A stretch of DNA of 10,508 nucleotides from Methanobacterium sp. PtaU1.Bin097 (GTDB lineage: Archaea; Methanobacteriota; Methanobacteria; Methanobacteriales; Methanobacteriaceae). The notes beneath the pieces were generated by a model that worked only from the letters and a program-made list of their open reading frames with translations, was not told where the DNA came from and ran no database searches. The stretch covers positions 1 to 10,508 of the forward strand of contig MVQY01000091.1 in the NCBI GenBank assembly GCA_002067325.1, given 5' to 3'. Below are positions 5,872 through 10,508 of this stretch, in pieces (the first letter of the stretch is position 1; each line of letters begins with the position of its first letter). The translations under genes were made by a program, and so were the position numbers.

Positions 5872-6642
5872 ATGCCACACAGTCCTTCTGATAAGAAACT
5901 CAGCGAAAATATCGAGGAATACCTAGAAACTATATACCGATTAAGCAATAATGGTGAAAGGGTTAAGACCACCGAAATATCAAAAACCCGGAACATTGCC
6001 CCTGGAAGCGTTACCCAGATGCTTCAAAAACTTAACAAAATGGGATACGTCGATTATTCACAATACAAAGGCGTTAAACTAACAGATACTGGTTTTAAAA
6101 AAGCTAAAAGCATCACACGTAAACACAGGCTACTGGAAAGATTCCTCCATGACATTTTAAAGCTTAAAAACAGCCTACTACATGAACAGGCCTGTGAAAT
6201 GGAGCATTCTTTATCAGACGATGCTGAAAGAGCACTCTGTCAGGTTCTAGAATATCCAGATACCTGTCCAGACGATTCCCCCATACCTGCCTGTGATTTC
6301 CCATTCACCAGCTGTGAAGAATGTATGGCCCGCAAAGAAGAAGTGGGAGAAGTTGGAAAGAGAAATGAAAACCTCATCCCCATAATGGACCTGAAAGACC
6401 ACCAGGAAGGCAAGGTATCCTTTATTAGGGGAGACTACAAGATCATCCGAAGACTTCTGGACATGGGAATCACTATTGGTGCTAAAATCCGCGTGATGAA
6501 AGTCGCACCTTTAAAAGGTCCGGTGGAAGTCTCAATCAGGGGTTCTAAACTTGCAATCGGACGTGATATAGCCTGTAACGTATTCGTTGAATTAACCGGA
6601 GACAGTAAAGCCACTACCAAGAGCCAAGCCACTGCCAAGTAA
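5872..6642 (+). CDS. DtxR-family metal-dependent repressor with FeoA-like C-terminal domain
   Basis: A 256-residue iron-type regulator. Residues about 8-75 are the winged helix (EEYLETIYRL, then the recognition region APGSVTQMLQKL). The dimerisation and metal domain has KHRLLERFL and HEQACEMEH. By alignment with diphtheria DtxR, His85, Glu89 and His104 match the ancillary site, and Cys108, Glu111 and His112 the primary site. Glu16 stands where DtxR has Met10. Cys108, in place of the Glu of MntR, favours iron over manganese. A linker carries Cys132, Cys141, Cys148 and Cys151, which may bind a further metal. Residues about 168-242 form a FeoA/SH3-like domain (LLDMGITIGAKIRV). The tail is rich in Lys and Thr. 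feoB follows after 27 bp, so the gene is probably cotranscribed with it. Metal preference is inferred, not shown. Confidence 0.92.
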   Translation: MPHSPSDKKLSENIEEYLETIYRLSNNGERVKTTEISKTRNIAPGSVTQMLQKLNKMGYVDYSQYKGVKLTDTGFKKAKSITRKHRLLERFLHDILKLKNSLLHEQACEMEHSLSDDAERALCQVLEYPDTCPDDSPIPACDFPFTSCEECMARKEEVGEVGKRNENLIPIMDLKDHQEGKVSFIRGDYKIIRRLLDMGITIGAKIRVMKVAPLKGPVEVSIRGSKLAIGRDIACNVFVELTGDSKATTKSQATAK

Positions 6643-6669
6643 AGTCAAAGTGATTCCGGAAGTAAGACA

Positions 6670-8652
6670 ATGGACAACCGATCAGAACAAAAGACATCAA
6701 CATCGTCCAATGGAAGACCAGAAAATAACAAAAGGGACAACATAACCATAGCTCTCGCCGGAAATGCCAACGTCGGAAAAAGCGTTATCTTCAACGAACT
6801 CACTGGTTCCAATCAGATTATTGGTAACTGGCCTGGTAAAACTGTAGAACTAGCGGAAGGTCACCTCCACTTCGAAGGCCATGAGATCGATGTGGTTGAT
6901 TTACCCGGTATTTACTCATTCTCCACCTATTCCATGGAAGAAGTTGTCTCCAGGGAATTTATAGCCTTTAAGAAACCAGACGTGGTGATAAACGTCGTAG
7001 ACGCCGCAGTCCTGGAGAGAAATCTCTTTTTTACCATGCAGCTTATGGAAATGGAAGTCCCCATGGTGGTCTGCATCAACCAGGTGGACATAGCCCAGCA
7101 AAAGGGAATAGTCATCGACACCGAGAAATTGGAAAAAGCACTGAAGGTGCCAGTGGTAGCCACGGTGGCAATCAGGGGAGAAGGACTCCATGAACTGGTT
7201 GAACAGGCTGTTGAAATTGCGGGAAAATATCAAAAACCAAAACCACTGGAGTACGGTGCCGAGGTAGAAAACCGTATACGAATTTTAAGCGATTACATAG
7301 ACTCCAAAAAATTAGAACTGGAATATGCAACCCGCTGGGTGGCCATTAAACTACTGGAAAACGATCCAGAGATTCGTAGTTTAATACAGTCCAAATCAGA
7401 AGACGTGGTTAGAAGGGCCTACCAGCTTGCCACAGAAATAGAAGATATACACCAGGAACCATCCTTTGCAGTCATCGCCGCGGAAAGGTACTCCATTGCC
7501 AACTTGATAGTCCAGGGAGCTCAGATCCAAACCAAGATCAAAACCAGCTTTTCAGAGAAACTGGATAGGCTGTTCACCCACCACATATTGGGATACGTAA
7601 CATCAGCACTGGTGGTGGGCGGATTACTGTTATGGACCTTTGTGGTTGGGGATTTCTTTTCAGGATTATTAGGGGATGCCTTAAGCTTCTTCCAACCAGT
7701 GGATCCACAGATAAGCGGGCCAATAGTGAGTATTTTATGGAACGGTGCCTTTGGGGGTTTAGTTGCTGGATTAACCTTGATAATACCCTTTGTAATTCCA
7801 TTTTATTTGATGTTAAGCTTGATTGAAAATTCAGGAGTGCTCACCAGGGTGGCCTTCATGATGGACAGCCTCATGCATAAGATCGGCCTCCATGGAAAAG
7901 CCCTGATACCCATGATCCTGGGTTATGGATGTAACGTACCAGCTATAGACAGTACCCGTATCCTGGAGACACGCCGTGAAAGACTCCTGGCCGCATTTGC
8001 AATTACCTTCGCCCCCTGCGCAGCGAGGACCATAGTGGTCCTGGGACTGGTGGCAGTTTACGTTAGTGTATGGTGGGCGATAGCACTCTACGCCATCGAT
8101 ATACTGGTCATGTTCATAATGGGAAGGGTGGCCCTGAAGGTGGTCCCCGGCGAAACACCAGGCCTCATAATGGAGATACACTCATTTAAGCTTCCATCTA
8201 TTTCAGTTGCACTTAAACAGACCTGGAGTAGAACTAAATCACTGATATACCTGGTGTTTCCAGTGTACATCATCTCCAGTGCCGCGATACAAGCCCTATA
8301 TGCATTCGGTGTCTTGACGCCAATAGCCAATGCCCTGGCCCCCATAACTGTGGTATGGCTTGGCCTCCCGGTAGTAGCTGGCTTGGTTTTAATATTCGGT
8401 GTAGTTAGAAAGGAGTTCGTTTTACTGATACTGGTAACCCTCTTTGGAACCAACCTAGCCCCATTCTTCACCCCGGTGCAGTTCATTGTACTGGCCCTAG
8501 TTAGCATGTTGTTCATCCCCTGTGTTGCGACAGTTACCGTTCTACTCAGGGAATTCGGATGGAAATCCACAACAACCATTGTTTTAGCCAACTTCGCAAC
8601 GGCAATAGTGGTAGGTGGGATAGCCTTAAGGTTGCTTCTCCCATTCTTTTAA
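6670..8652 (+). CDS. feoB: Ferrous iron transport protein B
   Basis: FeoB imports Fe2+ across the cytoplasmic membrane using a GTP-binding domain. The G motifs are visible: GNANVGKS at 31-38, Thr58 in WPGKTV (switch I), DLPG at 77-80, NQVD at 137-140 and ATVAIRG as G5. A helical spacer region precedes a membrane part starting near residue 305 with several hydrophobic segments up to the C-terminus. The transport motifs are GYGCNVPA at 418-425 (gate 1, Cys421), FAPC with Cys450 and IPCVAT with Cys618 (gate 2). At 660 residues it is complete but shorter than the ~770 of E. coli and lacks a C-terminal FeoC-like extension. The first ~22 residues are hydrophilic and appear unconserved. A weak GGAAG at 6658-6662 precedes the ATG. 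It sits in the dtxR transcript with no promoter of its own visible. Confidence 0.95.
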   Translation: MDNRSEQKTSTSSNGRPENNKRDNITIALAGNANVGKSVIFNELTGSNQIIGNWPGKTVELAEGHLHFEGHEIDVVDLPGIYSFSTYSMEEVVSREFIAFKKPDVVINVVDAAVLERNLFFTMQLMEMEVPMVVCINQVDIAQQKGIVIDTEKLEKALKVPVVATVAIRGEGLHELVEQAVEIAGKYQKPKPLEYGAEVENRIRILSDYIDSKKLELEYATRWVAIKLLENDPEIRSLIQSKSEDVVRRAYQLATEIEDIHQEPSFAVIAAERYSIANLIVQGAQIQTKIKTSFSEKLDRLFTHHILGYVTSALVVGGLLLWTFVVGDFFSGLLGDALSFFQPVDPQISGPIVSILWNGAFGGLVAGLTLIIPFVIPFYLMLSLIENSGVLTRVAFMMDSLMHKIGLHGKALIPMILGYGCNVPAIDSTRILETRRERLLAAFAITFAPCAARTIVVLGLVAVYVSVWWAIALYAIDILVMFIMGRVALKVVPGETPGLIMEIHSFKLPSISVALKQTWSRTKSLIYLVFPVYIISSAAIQALYAFGVLTPIANALAPITVVWLGLPVVAGLVLIFGVVRKEFVLLILVTLFGTNLAPFFTPVQFIVLALVSMLFIPCVATVTVLLREFGWKSTTTIVLANFATAIVVGGIALRLLLPFF

Positions 8653-8670
8653 GTAAACAAACTCAGGTTT

Positions 8671-8732
8671 TAGGGGGTTGTTCATTTTAATACCCCTACT
8701 TTTACTCATTTTTTTTCAAACTCAATTTTTTT
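8671..8732 (+). terminator. Probable terminator of the dtxR-feoB operon
   Basis: TAGGGG (8671-8676) pairs with CCCCTA (8693-8698) around a 16-base loop. Two T-runs follow, eight Ts at 8709-8716 and seven at 8726-8732. Archaeal termination relies mainly on T-runs, so the latter alone would suffice; the hairpin is short and may not matter. Confidence 0.6.
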
Positions 8733-8734
8733 GC

Positions 8735-8743
8735 GAAATATTG
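8735..8743 (+). promoter_or_regulatory. Weak TATA-like candidate for the rnhC-polX operon
   Basis: GAAATATTG is the only TATA-like stretch at a suitable distance, about 28-36 bp before the ATG at 8771, which would give a leaderless or very short-leader mRNA. No Shine-Dalgarno is seen before the ATG, which fits that idea. The match is poor. Confidence 0.25.
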
Positions 8744-8770
8744 AAACAATTTCAGATACATAATTAATTT

Positions 8771-9631
8771 ATGAATTCTTTGACACTCTCAAAAATAGAG
8801 GTCCAAAGGTTAAAGGAATATATTGAATCTTCCCACCTGGAAAGAAAACCGGTAACCAACCAGTATGAGATACTCCGGGCCAAGGACCGGAACGTTAATT
8901 TAATTCTTTACAGTACCGGGAAACTGGTTTTTAATGAAAGTAGCAAAACTCTAGACGTTTTAAACTCCATCCTCGAGAGGGAGGAAGGCTTTGATCATTT
9001 CTTAGGTTCTGATGAAACAGGTAAAGGGGAATGGTATGGTCCTCTGGTGGTGGTGGTAACTGCACTAACTCCGGAAGAGATAATCAAACTTCGAATACTG
9101 GGTGTGAAGGATAGTAAAACCATGAAAACACCTAAAATTATAGAAACCGCTCTAAATATCAGGGAAATGGGAATTCCCTACGAGTCTATTGTACTGGGTC
9201 CGGCAAGTTACAATAGGCTCTACAGAGAATTTAAAAGTGAAGGTAAATCCCTCAACGATTTAATGGCCTGGGCCCATTCCAAAATTATTCAAAAGCTTTT
9301 AGGAAGACTCGAATTTAACCAGGCCCAGGTAATAATCGATAAATTCGACCAGAAGAAGACAGAGAAACGACTGGGAAACTACGATGAAAGCCGGGTTAAG
9401 GTTATCCAGAAAACCGGTGCAGAAACTGAAACACCAGTAGCTGCCGCGAGCATCATAGCCAAGTCCCTCTTTGAAAAAGCAGTCGATGAATTAAATGAAA
9501 AGTATGATTTAGATCTTAAAAACTCAGGTCCTGAAGAAATAAACCCAGAAATACTACCGTACGTGGCTAAGGCCCATTTTAAAAACGTGAAAAGTTTATT
9601 GGGGGGTAGAAGTGGTTTAAATGGAAAATAA
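8771..9631 (+). CDS. rnhC: RNase HIII-type ribonuclease H
   Basis: A 286-residue enzyme predicted to cleave the RNA strand of RNA-DNA hybrids. Residues 1 to about 70 form a small N-terminal domain like the TBP-like substrate-binding domain of RNase HIII, which ordinary RNase HII lacks. The catalytic domain opens with GSDETGKGEWYGPLVV (Asp81-Glu82 acidic pair), followed by GVKDSK (Asp114), VIIDKFDQ (Asp190) and TPVAAASIIAKSLF, as in the RNase HII/HIII superfamily. I did not align the fourth acidic residue with certainty. Length agrees with bacterial RNase HIII (about 300). RNase HII is the usual type in archaea, so this assignment rests on the N-terminal domain and on the DETGKGE motif. Its last 11 bp overlap the polymerase gene downstream, suggesting a shared transcript and related roles in clearing ribonucleotides. 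The start is the first ATG after the promoter region and lacks a Shine-Dalgarno. Confidence 0.85.
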   Translation: MNSLTLSKIEVQRLKEYIESSHLERKPVTNQYEILRAKDRNVNLILYSTGKLVFNESSKTLDVLNSILEREEGFDHFLGSDETGKGEWYGPLVVVVTALTPEEIIKLRILGVKDSKTMKTPKIIETALNIREMGIPYESIVLGPASYNRLYREFKSEGKSLNDLMAWAHSKIIQKLLGRLEFNQAQVIIDKFDQKKTEKRLGNYDESRVKVIQKTGAETETPVAAASIIAKSLFEKAVDELNEKYDLDLKNSGPEEINPEILPYVAKAHFKNVKSLLGGRSGLNGK

Positions 9632-10508
9632 GGAGATAGCTCGAATATTAGATGAAATAGCGGATCTGCTGGAAATCAAGGGCGTACCCTACAAACCCAT
9701 CGCTTATAGGAGAGCGGCTGAGACAGTTAACTCCCTCTCCCAACCGGTTGAGGATTTAAAACCAGCTGAAATAATGAAATTACCTGGTATTGGTGAAAGC
9801 ATCACCAACAAAATAGTGGAATTAAATGAAACAGGACACCTACCCTATTTCGAGGAATTAAGGAAGGGATGCCCCATAGACTTTGAATCCCTCCTTGCCG
9901 TGGAGGGGGTTGGTCCCAAGACAGTTAAACTACTCTATCAATCACTAAATATTAAGGATTTGGATGATCTGGAGGAAATGGCGAAACACCATCAGCTTCG
10001 AAGGATAAAGGGGATGAGTGAAAAGAAGGAAAAGAACATACTGGAGAACATCAAATACGCCCGGAAAACAACCCGCCATCTCCTGGGTTATATGCTGCCA
10101 CTTGCTCGTGAAATTAAAGCAAAATTAGAGGAATTTAACCATGTCATGCGGGTTGAAGTGGCCGGGTCCATCAGAAGAAGGCAGGAAACCATAGGAGACA
10201 TCGACATACTGGTGGTAACCGACAATCCGCACCAGGTGATGGAGTACTTCGCTGCTATGGACCTGGTTGACCGGGTCATAGCCAAAGGGATCAGTAAATC
10301 AACGGTACGTTTAAAGGCTGATGTAAACTGTGACTTAAGGGTTATGCCGGAAAAATCATTTGGCTCAGCACTGTTATATTTCACAGGCTCTAAGGAAGTC
10401 AACGTGGAGATGAGGAAGATATCCATTAAAAAGGGGCTTAAACTCAATGAATACGGTCTTTTCAGGGGAGATAAGATGGTTGCCGGTGGAACTGAAGAGG
10501 AAGTCTTC
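9621..10508 (+). CDS. Family X DNA polymerase (PolX), cut off by the window edge
   Basis: The frame is open from ATG 9621 to the last base, 296 residues, without a stop. The N-terminal 8-kDa-type domain contains RRAAETVNSL and the helix-hairpin-helix LPGIGESITNKI (about 54-65); a second one is EGVGPKTVKLL (about 95-105). The palm begins with GSIRRR at 182-187 and holds the catalytic Asp193 and Asp195 in GDIDIL and Asp238 in NCDLRV. YFTGSKEVN marks the nucleotide-binding region. Related proteins run to about 570 residues, with a C-terminal PHP phosphoesterase/exonuclease domain that would lie beyond this window. The role is gap filling in base-excision repair. The start overlaps the RNase H gene by 11 bp; AGTGGT four bases before the ATG, or GGGGGG at 9601-9606, may serve as binding site. 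Confidence 0.92.
   Translation, partial: MENKEIARILDEIADLLEIKGVPYKPIAYRRAAETVNSLSQPVEDLKPAEIMKLPGIGESITNKIVELNETGHLPYFEELRKGCPIDFESLLAVEGVGPKTVKLLYQSLNIKDLDDLEEMAKHHQLRRIKGMSEKKEKNILENIKYARKTTRHLLGYMLPLAREIKAKLEEFNHVMRVEVAGSIRRRQETIGDIDILVVTDNPHQVMEYFAAMDLVDRVIAKGISKSTVRLKADVNCDLRVMPEKSFGSALLYFTGSKEVNVEMRKISIKKGLKLNEYGLFRGDKMVAGGTEEEVF

Noticed and set aside
8088..8591. 167-codon open frame on the minus strand inside feoB
   Set aside because: It is the complement of the membrane-domain codons of feoB, and the protein looks like no family I know.
8735..8753. Weak inverted repeat GAAAT...ATTTC before the RNase H gene
   Set aside because: The arms pair only with a bulge and are AT-only apart from the ends; not above what such sequence gives by chance.
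10088..10447. 119-codon open frame on the minus strand at the right end
   Set aside because: Opposite to the polymerase palm domain, whose catalytic motifs are clear on the + strand.

Overview
The window looks like a chromosomal segment of a methanogenic archaeon of the Methanobacteriales, most likely Methanobacterium or a close relative. This is an inference from gene content and signals, not a database match. The pointers are a MEDS-domain multi-PAS histidine kinase, a DtxR regulator carrying a FeoA-like domain next to feoB, a family X DNA polymerase, AT-rich TATA-type promoters, GGAGG/AGGTGA ribosome binding sites and oligo-T stretches after genes. All genes found are on the + strand.

Layout. 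Positions 1-329 are AT-rich and non-coding, with degenerate ~40-bp repeats at the left edge and a possible TATA box near 150. Positions 330-5779 hold a three-gene signalling cassette: a 1260-residue soluble kinase (MEDS, six PAS, HisKA, HATPase), a single-domain Rcp1-like response regulator overlapping it by 11 bp, and a second kinase with an N-terminal receiver domain 16 bp further on. The two kinases have closely similar catalytic cores. No protein of the cassette has a DNA-binding or other recognisable output domain, so it probably works by phosphotransfer and protein-protein contact.

Positions 5780-8652 hold an iron-homeostasis unit. A TATA box and a perfect TTAGGT-GA-ACCTAA palindrome overlapping the ribosome binding site precede a DtxR-family regulator with a C-terminal FeoA-like domain. 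feoB, the ferrous iron transporter, follows after 27 bp. There is no separate feoA gene. The simplest model is that iron-loaded DtxR represses its own operon, including feoB, with the operator placed to block transcription start or early elongation.

Positions 8653-8770 hold a probable terminator (G/C hairpin plus two T-runs) and a promoter region without a Shine-Dalgarno. A nucleic-acid maintenance pair follows: an RNase HIII-type ribonuclease H (8771-9631) overlapping by 11 bp the start of a family X DNA polymerase (9621 to the window end, cut off by the edge). The pair suggests coupled removal of ribonucleotides and gap filling.

No CRISPR array, transposase, tRNA or rRNA was seen. The most notable items are the exact-period tandem PAS array, the output-less signalling cassette, the self-operator overlapping the dtxR ribosome binding site with the DtxR-FeoA fusion, and the RNase HIII/PolX overlap.
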